Assembly (NCBI GenBank): GCA_947247005.1
Contig: OX365950.1
Location: 7,638,720-7,702,719, forward strand
Source of the DNA: Spisula solida
Lineage: Eukaryota; Mollusca; Bivalvia; Venerida; Mactridae
Direction: 5' to 3'
DNA length: 64,000 nucleotides
Below the pieces are notes generated by a model. The model saw only the letters and a program-made list of their open reading frames with translations. It was not told the DNA's origin and ran no database searches. The position numbers and the translations under genes were made by a program. Of this stretch, positions 12,449-24,500 are shown piece by piece; position 1 is the stretch's first letter; each line of letters opens with the position of its first letter.

Positions 12449-12830
12449 TAACCAGATGTTCTATAAAGAGAAAACAAAAGAAATTGACAATGAAGCATCA
12501 TCTGACGAGAGCAGATATTCTACAAAGAGAAAACAAGAGAAATTGACGATGAAGCATCATCTGACGAGAGCAGATGTTCTATAAAGAGAAAACAAGACGG
12601 CGACAATAGAGCATCATCTGACGAGAGCAGATATTCAATAAAGAGAAAACAAGAGAAATTGACGATGAAGCATCATCTGACGAGAGCAGATATTCTCGTC
12701 AGAGCAGATATTCTATAAAGAGAAAACAAGAGAAATTGACGATGAAGCATCATCTGACGAGAGCAAATGTCCTATAAAGAGAAAACAAGAGAAATTGATG
12801 ATGAAGCATCATCTGACAAGAATGGCAGGA
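12449..12830 (+). repeat. ~59-bp minisatellite derived from the last exon, in inverted orientation
   Basis: About six units of AGCAGATATTCTATAAAGAG, AAAACAAGAGAAATTGACGA, TGAAGCATCATCTGACGAG. On the plus strand the unit reads EASSDES then KRKQE, which resembles the SSSDEEDQ and KRKRDSEDEA segment of exon 7 on the minus strand of block B. So exon 7 sequence here is flipped relative to the rest of block A and amplified. A unit length not divisible by 3 destroys the frame. Confidence 0.7.
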
Positions 12831-13410
12831 AATTGTACAGTTTGTGACGTTAGTTAACAAGAACAATTTCCTATTACTTCCCAGTCTTTCAAAGCTGAAC
12901 AGTTATCACTAAAGTATGTGTGCCATTCTAAAACTGATAAAAGACTCGCAGAAATGTTTCCAAAAGGAAGTAACGGTAATTTTTTACGATACAAAGGACA
13001 GGTCATCTTGCTGTTGAAAGAACTTTGTGTTTTTCCGTATTTCCTTACGTTCTGGTGATGTCACTTTTGCATCACGAAGTTGTCACTCTGTTTATTTCAG
13101 TACCTAACGTCCAAAGTCATTTTTGCAGACATCGCACAACATGTAACATGAAATGTTCCGGCAAAGTTTGAAAACAAACGATATGATAGTATTAAAGATA
13201 CACCCCATTACATAGTCGAGCCTGCTATGGTTTAAAATGGACTTTTATGACAGAACATGATAGTGTAACTTGATAAATAAGATATCAAATTTTCGCAATT
13301 AAATTCCGATTCCATATTATGTAATAATATTTGTATAATATTGAAAACTGTATCCGTGAGGGCCCCAATCCTGTTTTATTTTTGAACGTCCCACGTACAT
13401 AGGCCTATTA
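12831..13410. other. Block A-only sequence, nothing recognised
   Basis: This stretch lies between the minisatellite and the intron 6 homology and has no counterpart in block B. No frame, repeat or clear element end was seen. It may be an insertion linked with the exon 7 rearrangement. Confidence 0.5.
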
Positions 13411-13910
13411 GGGCCTGCAGACAAGAGCAGTTTTACATAATACCAAAACGTACACTCTCTTATTTCATGATAACACATGTTAAACTTGTCACTAGTTTAA
13501 TTACAGTAGAAAATATGCAGATGAAACTCTCACATAGACATTTGAGCATAGATGTCAAGGGCTGGTATTCACAAATCCTCTTAGTAGAAATCTTTTCTTA
13601 AAATCATACAAAAAATAAGTGTAGCAGGTAAACAAGACAATCAAGATTATAAATTCTTTACTTTGTTTTCAAGCAATATGTTAAAAGCTACCACGCTCAC
13701 TAAAGAAACAGGTTATTCTTAAAATTGCAGGAGTTACAAATATCACAATTTTCTAACTAAGTCAAATATTTAAATTTTCCACTATGATGCACATAAATAT
13801 AACGTTGATCAGATACAATAACCACGCAGGTTTTACATGAAACATTTTTGCTCTCTTGAGGGTCTATTTGAAGAAGTTGCATTGTACATGTAAATGATAA
13901 ACTTAATTAC

Positions 13911-14138
13911 CAAGTGCGGTGTATGACAGCTGTCTAACAGTTCCAGAAGTTGACGGCAGCTGTGGTCTGTCAGGCACATGTCTAACAGTTCCAGAAGTTG
14001 AAGGCAGCTGTGTTATATCAGGCACCTGTCTAACAGTTCCAGAAGTTGATGGCAGCTGGGTTCTGTCAAATCGGTCGGTTTCACGATCAAAACGCCAATG
14101 TCTGCTTGCTAAAGCAAATGGTCTTTGTCTAGTATATT
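13911..14138 (-). pseudogene. Exon 6 copy of duplicated gene (block A)
   Basis: 228 nt, the same length as exon 6 of block B (20020-20247), still open and flanked by AG and GT signals (donor GTAATT instead of GTAAGC). It encodes three copies of QLPSTSGTVR with a spacer. It belongs to a broken gene because its neighbours are damaged. Confidence 0.85.
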
Positions 14139-14287
14139 CTGAAATTGAGGATTGAAGAACTATTTAGTACAAATGTGCTGTTCTAAATATAAATATTTCT
14201 TTTTAAAAACAAATTGAAATCAAAATACACGTGTTATTGAAACAAGGACATAAAACATTTATAATTTAGATCTGAAAATGAACTTAC

Positions 14288-14460
14288 CTGTGTCAGTTTC
14301 GTTGCTATTTATACGTCTTCTTTGGAATCTTTCTTCTTCAAGCCTGCCTTTAGTATGAGCTCGCGCCTTTTCACGTGATTTCTCGCGACGTTCGTCTCTG
14401 TCTTTCATCATTTTTCTCGGCGTTTTTCCAGGGCTGCCATTCTTTGACTATATTCACGAC
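14288..14460 (-). pseudogene. Exon 5 copy with 1-nt deletion (block A)
   Basis: 173 nt against 174 in block B. A T-run at about 14411 has five T where block B has six, which shifts the frame in the segment corresponding to MMKDRDERR. Splice signals are kept. Confidence 0.85.
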
Positions 14461-14728
14461 CTAAATTATTTCGAGAAAAAAATTATTGGCATCTACTATA
14501 TGTATTCTTATTTCAGAATTTTCATTATTGCATTGTATGATTTATAGACTAAGTTTTAGATATATCTATAGACCAGAGGCCCGTCAGACAAAATGTGTAC
14601 ACAAATTAATATATTATACATGTACGCCATTACAGAAAACATGGCAACGTCATAAAGTATAAATGTTCATGGCATATAAAATATTCCATGTAAAAAGAAA
14701 TGTACGCTTTAAAACATATAAAACTTAT

Positions 14729-14985
14729 TAGTCCCCTACCGATTTTTGGCCAGATGGGACTATAGGTTTGCCCTCTGTCATTCTTTCAAAAAATCTGGAT
14801 CCTGACATAACTCAAACAGTTTCCAAGCTTGGTTATGAAACTTGGTATGTGAATAGGGGGCAATTAGAGGATAATGCACATCCAAACATATTTTGATTCC
14901 AACCAAAATTGTGATTGCTATGGCAACAGAAACATTGAAAATGGCTTAAAACCGCTTGCAATTCTTAATTACTTCTTTATCATTA
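14729..14985. mobile_element. Transposon fragment inserted in intron 4 of block A
   Basis: Present in block A and absent at the matching place in block B (about 20830). Starts near TAGTCCCCTACCGATTTTTG and contains GATGGGACTATAGGTTTGCC, a repeat type I associate with mollusc genomes. No terminal hairpin remains, so it is probably truncated. Confidence 0.55.
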
Positions 14986-15453
14986 ATTTGGCAGCTACTA
15001 GTCTGAAAAAGATACTAGAAATAGGACAGGGAAGTCAGCATTAAAGCTTACACAGTAAAACTGTTGAGTACAGAAAACATAATAAACAACACAGATCACA
15101 ATTACACGGCCCAACACACGACTGAACGAGAAAAGGAACTTAGACCTAAAGTCTCAGAGATCAGATGTCATAAGATCAAAAGTTTAAGTCCCAGCTGTCA
15201 AAAAGCTGAAAGACCTAGTTTCAGCTAAAAACAGAATGACCTAGTTTCAGCTATAAAAAAGCTAATCTAATATGCAAACCAAAAATTTAAAAAAAGCACG
15301 ATCGAAATTTCATAAAAGAAAAAATACCTAAATAGTAACAACATATACGTTTTTCTCATTTCATAAATGGGGATATACCATTACCCCCACCCACTTTAAA
15401 TACGTAGGATAGGAGATGCTTTAAACAAACAAACTAACAATAACTTGATTTAC

Positions 15454-17946
15454 CTGCCAATTATCGGTCACGATGCCTTGCTTCCCTGGCTTCTTGACGT
15501 CTTTCTTCTAGCTATATCACTACACTTCACGAAAGCCTGTCCTCTCTGACTGCTTCGTTTCTATCATTAGCCCTTGGTCTCAATCAACTGCCAGAAGGCC
15601 TATCCTATCTGACTGCTTCGTTTCTATCATTAGCCCTTAGTCTCAATCCACTGCCAAAAGGCCTATCCTTTCTGGCTGCTTCGTTTCTATCATTTGCCCT
15701 TGGTCTCAGTCCACTGCCAGAAGGCCTATCCTTTCTGGCTGCTTCGTTTCTATCATTAGCCCTTAGTCTCAATCCACTGCCAGAAGGCCTATCCTTTCTG
15801 GCTGCTTCGTTTCTATCATTTGCCCTTGGTCTCAATCAACTGCCAGAAGGCCTATCCTTTCTGGCTGCTTCGTTTCTATCAGTTGCCCTTGCTCTCAATC
15901 CACTGCCAGAAGGCCTATCCTTTCTGGCTGCTTCGTTTCTATCATTAGCCCTTGGTCTCAATCCACTGCCAGAAGGCCTTTCCTTTCTGGCTGCTTCGTT
16001 TCTATCATTAGCCCTTAGTCTCAATCCACTGACAGAAGGCCTATCCTTTCTGGCTGCTTCGTTTCTATCATTAGCCCTTAGTCTCAATCCACTGCCAGAA
16101 GGCCTATCCTTTCTGGCTGCTTCGTTTCTATCATTTCCCTTGGTCTCAATCCACTGCCAGAAGGCCTTTCCTTTTTGGTTGCTTTGTTTCTATCATTTAC
16201 CCTTGGTCTCAATCCACTGCCAGAAGGCCTATCCTTTCTGGCTGCTTTGTTTCTATCATTAGCCCTTAGTCTCAATCCACTGCCAGAAGGCCTATCCTTT
16301 CTGGCTGCTTCATTTCTATCATTAGGCCATAGTCTCAATCCACTGCCAGAAGGCATTTCCTTTCTGGCTGCTTCGTTTCTATCAGTTCCCTTGGTCTCAA
16401 TCCACTGCCAGAAGGCCTTTCCTTTCTGGCTGCTTCGTTTCTATCATTAGCCATTAGTCTCAATCCACTGCCAGAAGGCCTATCCTTTCTGGCTGCTTCG
16501 TTTCTATCATTAGCCCTTAGGCTCAATCAACTGCCAAAAGGCCTATCCTTTCTGGCTGCCTCGTTTCTATCATTAGCCCTTAGTCTCAATCCACTGCCAG
16601 AAGGCCTATCCTTTCTGGCTGCTTCGTTTCTATCATTAGCCCTTAGTCTCAATCCACTGCCAGAAGGCCTATCCTTTCTGGCTGCTTCGTTTCTATCATT
16701 TGCCCTTGGTCTCAATCCACTGCCAGAAGGCCTATCCTTTCTGGCTGCTTCGTTTCTATCATTAGCCCTTAGTCTCAATCCACTGACAGAAGGCCTATCC
16801 TTTCTGGCTGCTTCGTTTCTATCATTAGCCCTTAGTCTCAATCCACTGCCAGAAGGCCTATCCTTTCTGGCTGCTTCGTTTCTATCATTAGCCCTTAGTC
16901 TCAATCCACTGCCAGAAGGCCTATCCTTTCTGGCTGCTTCGTTTCTATCATTAGCCCTTAGTCTCAATCCACTGCCAGAAGGCCTTTCCTCCCTGGCTGT
17001 TTGGCTACTATCATTTGCCATTGGTCTCAATCCACTGCCAGAAGGCCCATCCTCTCTGGCTACTTGGTTGCTATCATTTACCCTTGATCTCAATCAACTG
17101 CCCAAAAGCCCATCCTCTCTGGCTGTTTGGCTGCTATCATGAGCCCTCGGTCTCACTCCACTGCCCGACGGCTAATCCTCCTTGGCTGTTTGGCTGCTAT
17201 CATTTGCCATTCGTCTCAATCCACTGCCCGAAGGCCCGTCCTCACTGGCTGTTTGGGTACTATCATTTGCCATTGGTCCCACTCTACTGCCAGAAGGCCC
17301 GTCCTCCCTGGCTGTTTGGCTGCTATCATTTGCCATTGGTCTCACTCCACTGCAAGAAGGCATGTCCTCTCTTGCTACTTGGTTGCTTTCATTTGCCATT
17401 GGTCTCAATCAACTGCCCGAAGGCCTGTCCTCCCTGGCTGTTTGGCTGCTATCATTAGCCATTGGTCTCACTCCACTGCCAGAAGGCCTGTCCTCTCTTG
17501 CTACTTGGTTGCTTTCATTTGGCATTGGTCTCACTCCACTGCCCGACGGCCAATCCTCCCTGGCTGTTTGGTTGCTATCATTGCCATTGGTCCCACTCCA
17601 CTGCCCGAAGGCCCGTCCTCCCTGGCTGTTTGGCTGCTATCACAAGCCCTAGGTCTCACTCCACTGCCCAACGGCCAATCCTCCCTGGCTGTTTGGCTGC
17701 TATCATTTGCTATTGGTCTCAATCCACTGCCCGAAGGCCTGTCCTCCCTGGCTGTTTGGCTGCTATCATTTGCCATTGGTCTCGATCCACTGCCCGAAGG
17801 CCCATCCTCCCTGGCTGTTTGGCTGCTATCATTTGCCCTTGGTCTTGATCCTTTGCCAGAAGGCCTGTCCTCTCTGGCTGTTTGGCTGCTATCATTTGCC
17901 CTTGGTCTCATTTTTGGGCCTGTATGCCCGTCCTTCTGGCTTTAAG
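15454..17946 (-). pseudogene. Exon 4 copy with premature stop and expanded repeats (block A)
   Basis: Homologous to the 3' part of exon 4 (25047-25560). The donor GTAAAT is kept at 15448-15453. Just upstream, where block B reads MSLEERR, block A has a TAG codon (plus-strand bases 15512-15514). Indels in the 63-bp repeats (for example near 16130 and 16384, where GCCC has become CCC) break the frame again. The 5' unique part of exon 4 is not present, so there is no start. Confidence 0.85.
15541..17935 (-). repeat. 63-bp (21-aa) minisatellite, about 38 units in two subfamilies
   Basis: The unit encodes, on the minus strand, variants of RANDRNEAARKDRPSGSGLR. Units at 15541-16985 are mostly of the NEAARKDRPSGSG kind. 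Those at 16985-17930 are mostly SSQTAREDGPSGSG. The active gene has only about seven units (25110-25555). Expansion and separate homogenisation of two blocks happened in the pseudogene. Confidence 0.9.
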
Positions 17947-18144
17947 ACCGTCACCATTGAAGAAGAGATACAATTTCAAAAATTTTGGCCTAAAGTCTAA
18001 CTAACTAAAGATGAAAACATTAGTTGATTATGTTTTAAAGCCCAATTTCCGGGAGCACTGTTGGAAGTAAGTAAGTAAGTAACTGCTAGCTATGGATGTT
18101 TCTGAGAAGGTGCTCCCGGCCAACCCTAACGATGGTGAAAGGAA
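17947..18144 (-). other. 3' flank / probable 3' UTR of the 848-aa gene
   Basis: About 200 bases nearly identical to 12247-12450. Contains a GTAA microsatellite (AAGTAAGTAAGTAAG) and complementary GGGAGCAC / GTGCTCCC blocks 50 bases apart that could form a stem in the transcript. Confidence 0.6.
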
Positions 18145-18593
18145 TTAACACCGGCGGCGCTTGCCACCGGACCGTGGTGCTTCATCTTCACTGTCTCGTT
18201 TTCTTTTCACAGAACGTTGGTCCTCCTCGTCAGATGATGAGCCATCTTCACTCTTTTGCATTCTCTTCAAAGGTAGATTGTCCTCGTCGGATGTTCCATC
18301 ACTCTCCCATTTTCTCTTCATAGAACCTGACAAGGATTTCGAGGTACAACACTGGGTGTCAGATTCACTAGCAGATGGAGATGGCATGTCATGTCCAGCA
18401 GTGCTAGTTGATGGAATATCACTCATTGGCAGACTAGCCCTGGTACCCTGCTCATATCGCTTCTTTTTACATGATGGTTGCTGGCTTCCAATGCTTGAAG
18501 TAGATGAGGTCTGTGAGGTTCTATCAGGTGGTCGGCTTCCTTCATCATCCAGTGGAGCATCAGCAGAACGTTTGATTGCTTGCTTTCGCTTAT
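18145..18593 (-). CDS. Last coding exon 7
   Basis: 449 nt from acceptor TTTTTCACAG to a TAA at 18145-18147. Encodes DKRKQAIKRSADAPLDDEG onward. It is Ser/Thr/Pro-rich, then has alternating acidic SSDEED and basic KRKW, KRMQK, KRKRD and KRRRC clusters. No clear AATAAA is visible in the roughly 200 bases downstream. Confidence 0.85.
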
Positions 18594-21500
18594 CTGTGAA
18601 AAACACATGCTTACATACATAGAGCCAGCAGACAAGAGCATTTTAACATACACCCAAACAGTCTCTTATTTTATGATAGTATATTAAGTAGTACAGCTAT
18701 TAGCAAACACTACATCATATACAATGCATAAACACAGATTGAACTTGTCACTAGTTTAATTACTGTAGAAAATATGGAGACGAAACTCTCACATAGACCT
18801 TCGAACATAGATGTCAAGGGCTGGTATTCACAAAGCATCTTAGTAGAAGACTTTCCTTAAAATCATAAAAAATATCACTGAATGTGATGAAAACCCCCAG
18901 AAACTGCTTGACACAGTCACCAACGTGTCCCGACAATATGCACAACTAGACTTGTTACTGATCTTTCATGCAAAGTCTTTGAAATCGGACCATTGGTTAC
19001 AAAGAAATAGTGCTGACAAAATTTATAAGTGTAAAAAAAACAAAGGCCTATAGCTAGCTTAAAATTGATCCAACCAACAATATGCACAACTAGGCTTGGT
19101 ACTGATCTATTATTCATACAAACATTCCTTATAATCGGACCAATGGTTACAGAGAAATAGCGCCAACTTAATTTATAAGTGTAAAAAAACAAGGGCCATA
19201 ACTACCTTAAAATTTAGCTGACCAACGTGTGCCGACAATATGCGCAACTAGAATTGGTACTGATCATTCATGCAAATTTTCGTTGAAATCCGACAATTGG
19301 TTACAGAGAAATAGCGTGGACAAATTTTATAACTGTAAAAAAACAAAGGGCCATAACTAACTTAAAATTTATCCAACCAACATGTGCCGACGATATGCAC
19401 AGCTAGACTTGGTACTGATCATTCATACAATGTTTCGTTGAAATTCGACCAATGATTACAGAGAAATAGCGCTGACACAATTTATACGTGTAAAAAAACA
19501 AAGGGCCATAACTACCTTGAAATTTATCCGACCAACATGTGCCGACAATATGCACAACTTGTCTTGGTACTGATCATTCATACAAAGTTTTGTTAAATTT
19601 CGACCAATGGTTATACAGCAATAGCGCAGACAAAATTATATAGACAAACCAACCAACAGACCAACCAACAAACCAATCTCAAGCATGACTCCAATATAGC
19701 CCCCATATACTATGTATCTGGGGGTATAATAAGTGTAGCAGGTAAACAAGACAATTAAGAATATGAATTCTTTACTTTGTTTTCAAGCAATATGTTAAGA
19801 GCTACCACGCTCACTAGGAAAACAGGTTATTCTTAAAATTACAGGAGGTACGAATATCACAATTTTCCAACTAAGTCAAATATTTAAATTTTCCACTATG
19901 ATGCACATAAATATAACGTTGATCAGATACAATAACCACGTAGGTTTTACATGAAACATTTTTGCTCTCTTGAGGGTCTATTTGAAGAAGTTGCATTGTA
20001 CATGTATACTAAAGCTTACCAAGTGCGGTGTATGACAGCTGTCTAACAGTTCCAGAAGTTGACGGCAGCTGTGGTCTGTCAGGCACATGTCTAACAGTTC
20101 CAGAAGTTGAAGGCAGCTGTGTTATATCAGGCACCTGTCTAACAGTTCCAGAAGTTGATGGCAGCTGGGTTCTGTCAAATCGGTCGGTTTCACGATCAAA
20201 ACGCCAAAGTCTGCTTGCTAAAGCAAATGGTCTTTGTCTAGTATATTCTGAAATTGAGGATTGAAGAACTATTTAGTACAAATGTGCTGTTCTAAATATA
20301 TACATTTCTTTTTAAAAACAAATTGAAATCAAAATACACGTGTTATTGAAACAAGTACATAAAACATTTATAATTTAGATCTAAAAATGAGCTTACCTGT
20401 GTCAGTTTCGTTGCTATTTATACGCCTTCTTTGGAATCTTTCTTCTTCACGTCTGCCTTTAGCCTGAGCTCGCGCCTTTTCACGTGATTTCTCACGACGC
20501 TCGTCTCTGTCTTTCATCATTTTTTCTCGGCGTTTTTCCCGGGCTGCCATTCTTCGACTATATTCACGACCTAAATTATTTCGAGAAAAAAATGATTTGC
20601 ATCTACTATATGCATTCTTATTTCAGACCTTTTCATTATTGCATTGTATGATTTATAGACTAAGTTTTAGATATATCTATAGACCAGAGGCATGTCACAC
20701 AAAGCATGTACACAAATTAATATATTATACATGTACACAATAAAATCATGGCAAAGTCATAAAGTATAAATGTTCATGGCATGTAAAATATTCCATGTAA
20801 TAAGAAATGCACGCTTTAAAATATATAAAACTTATTTATCATTAATTTGGCAGCAATTGTCTGAAAAAGATACTAGAAATATGACAGGGAAGGCAGCACT
20901 CGGCTTTCACAGTTGAGCACAGAAAACATAATAAACAACACAGATCACAACTACACGGCCCAACACACGACTGAGCGAGAAAAGGAACTTAGACCTGAAG
21001 TCTCAGAGTTTCAGATGTCAAAAGATCAAAGGTTTAAGTCCAAGCCGTCAAAAAGCCATCAAGAATGACCTAGTTTCAGCTATAAACAAGAGCCGTCAAA
21101 GACAGTTAATGCTCCCCGTGGAATGTTTGTCACAGGGAAAAAATGCTGAAACAAGTCAACTTGGTTTTCCACTTGGTAGTGAAGCTATCCATGAAGTTTA
21201 ATTAAAATCTGACAAGTGGTTGTTGAGAAATAGCCCGGACAAGAATTTATAGTGGGAATCTTCCAAGGGGCATAACTGTGTGAATAATCAGCAAACCGGA
21301 ACGTTCCGACAATATGCCCATCTCCACTTGGTAGTGAAGCTATCCATGAAGTTTTGTTAAAATCTGACCAGTGGTTCTTGAGAAATAGTGCGGACAAGAA
21401 TTTATAGTGTGAATCTTCCAAGAGGCATAACTGTGTGAATAATCAGCTAACCGGAACGTGTCGACGATATGCGCATCTCCACTTGGTAGAGAAGCTACCC

Positions 21501-24500
21501 ATGAAGTTTTGTTAAAATCTAACCAGTGGTTCTTGAGAAATAGCGCGGACTAGAATATATAGTGCAAATCTTCCAAGGGGCATAACTGTGTAAATAATCA
21601 GCAAACCGGAACATGCCGACGTTATGCGCATCTCCACTTGGTAGTGAAGCTATCCATGAAGTTTTGTTAAAATCTGGCCAGTGGTTCTTCAGAAATAGTG
21701 CGGACAAGAATTTATAGAGCAAATCTTCCAAGGGGCATAACTGTGTGAATAATCAGTGAACCGGAACGTGCTGACGACATGCGCATCTCCACTTGGTAGA
21801 GAAGCTATCCATGAAGTTTTGTTAAAATCTGATCGGTGGTTCTTGAGAAATAGCGCGGACAAGAATTTATAGTGCGAATCTTCCAAGGGGCATAACTGTG
21901 TGAATAATCAGCGAACCGGAACGCGCCCACGATATGCGCATGTCCACTTGGTAATGAAGCTATCCATGAAGTTTTATTAAAATCTGAGCAGTGGTTCTTG
22001 AGAAATAGCCCGGACAAGAAAGTGTGACGGACAGACGGACGGACACTTCGGCGACTATATGCTCCCCCGAATTTCTTCGGGGAGCATAAAAAGCTAATCT
22101 AATATGCAAACCAACAAGAGGGCCCAAAGGGCCATAGGTTGCTCACCTGTCCTAGTCGTTCATGCACCCCTAATGGTAGCCTCTATTGCATGTACAAGGT
22201 TTACATATTGTCTTATAAATGCTTTATAATTTACATCACATTTAGACCCAATGACAAATGAAGTTTAAGCCAAGTTTTGTCTATGATTTGACCTAATAAC
22301 CTAGTTTTTGACCCTAGATGACCCAAAATGGAACTTGACCTAGATTTTGTTGAGATGATCCTTGTGACATAGTTTCATAAAGATTAGAGCATTAGGCCAA
22401 AATTGTGACCTCTAGTGACTACACAAGGTTTGTCTATGATTTGACCTTGTGACCTAGTTTTTGACCCCGGATGACCCAATATCGAACTTGACCTAGATTT
22501 TGTTGAGATGATCCTTGTGACATAGTTTCATAAAGATTAGAGCATTAGGCCAAAATTGTGACCTCTAGTGACTACACAAGGTTTGTCTATGATTTGACCT
22601 TGTGACCTAGTTTTTGACCCCGGATGACCCAATATCGAACTTGACCTAGATTTTGTTGAGATGATCATTGTGACCAAGTTTCATAATGATTAGGCTAAAA
22701 TTATGACCACTAGTGTCTACACAAGTAAATTGTGGATGGACGGACGACGGACGGACAGACGCACGGACGGAAGACGGATGAAGAGTGATCACAAAAGCTC
22801 ACTCTGTCACTTTGTGACAGATGAGCTAAAAATAAAAAAAGACACGATCATAATTTCATAAAAGACTGCGTTCAATACACGCTTATGCCCCCATGGAAGC
22901 CTTGCCCATAAAACGCTAAGTCAATTAGGGGCCATAATTCTGTAATAATGTTGGATAGTGTAACATGGCTTTGATAATGTAAGGGGCTTATGATGGTAAA
23001 CAAGTATGCCAAGTTTTAAGGCAACGCCATGATGGACATGATTTAAAACCAAACTGTCAATTTGGTTTAACCAACAATTAGACGCTTAATAAGTCTAATT
23101 CCAAAATTAGGTCAATGTGACGGTCAAAATGAGGTTAGGTGATATAGGTGTGTAGAGAATGTAAAAATACCTTAATAGTAACAACTAGGGCTGTGGATCA
23201 CCTGCCCAGTGAAGATACGATATGTATCGAGATACGGTACTCCCAATTCATGATACGTATCTAGGTACGTTTAACTGACCCGTGAAAAAATCAACATGAC
23301 TCATAAAAAATAAAGGTAACTCGGAGATGTATTCAATTATTGAAATCAAAGTACAAGTTTCGCAAATTCGAAACTAACGACAGTACTGAATTTACGCGTA
23401 TGTTGTTCCTGGGGGAAACCAAGGCGGATTTCAAATGAAATCATGCTAAAAATAGAGTTTTGTTTTAAAAATGAACGAAAAAAACGGAAATTGAATGGAT
23501 TTTAAGTGAATTGCCTTCTATTTTAGCTGCCGATACGACACGATCGCATCGGGCCGTTTGGATCGCACAGGTGAATCGTTAAAGCCCTAGTAACAACATA
23601 TGTTTTTCTTATTTCATAAATGGGGATATACGAGGGCCACTTAAAAAGTATTAATCAGTGGCCAATAACATGTTTAATATCCACTTAATGTGTATAAAAG
23701 TGGACCTTTTCAGAAAGATAAACCTTTGCCTAGCTAACCAATAAAAACAATATATCAATCGGAAAACTATCCATTCATCGATATGACATTTAACCAGTAG
23801 GGGTATGGAACACTGGAATGTCGAGAAAATGAGGTATATTAGCAGCCGAAAGGGTAGATATTAATGTTCATAATTTCTACAATTTTATTCCGATTGCTTT
23901 GAAATTTACACATTAGATGCATCGTATACTTGTTTAATTAGTGGTAAATCAAAATTATTGTTTGGATAGTCTACATGGCTTAAGTTGTACAAGGAATCTG
24001 CCATGTTCCAAATACTCATGGAAACAGCATTTTACTTGGACTATGCCCTAAGAGCTGTTACTGTATTGTACTATTGGACGTCTTAAGTGGGAAAGATAAA
24101 CATGTCGCTACTTTAAACATTTATATATGTTACTATCTCATACATAATAAATAAACTCTGAATTATTCATAATTTGTCCTTTACAACAGCTCAAAGAACA
24201 TGATCACGTGACCAAAAAATACTTATTTTGGATTTATAACGTCATATTCCTAAAACAATATTACAGAAAACAAAAATAAAAACACATGGTCGTAATTTCA
24301 TATCAAAGAATACATGAAATGGACAACAGGGGTGAAAAAAATATTTTTTTGTCATAAATTGGGGGTATTACATTACCCCACCCACTTTTTCAAAGATGGG
24401 GTCGAACATAAAATTTGGTTGTAAAAAATAAAATTGAGGTTAAAAGGGTTAAAATCGCCCGACGAATAATTTTACATTTCATAATCTAGAAATTTTGACT

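Larger units (their letters stand above)
12247..17946 (-). other. Tandem copy of the 3' half of the 848-aa gene (block A)
   Basis: Block A aligns with 17947-25560 (block B) over the 3' flank (12247-12450 with 17947-18150), intron 6, exon 6, intron 5, exon 5, intron 4 and the repeat part of exon 4. One breakpoint falls inside the 63-bp repeat of exon 4 (about 17930) and the other in the 3' flank. Many scattered mismatches show the duplication is not recent. Block A carries disabling changes, so block B is the functional copy. Confidence 0.9.

Noticed and set aside
17127..17945. 272-codon plus-strand frame and overlapping frames in the 63-bp repeat
   Set aside because: Antisense of the exon 4 repeat; the real coding strand is minus, as shown by the intact paralogue.
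18161..18622. 153-codon plus-strand frame
   Set aside because: Opposite strand of exon 7, which has fitting splice phase and composition on the minus strand.
21185..22017. Serial 65-78-codon minus-strand frames (KFLSALFLKNHW type)
   Set aside because: Produced by the ~155-bp core repeats of a non-coding element; each unit simply repeats the same short frame.
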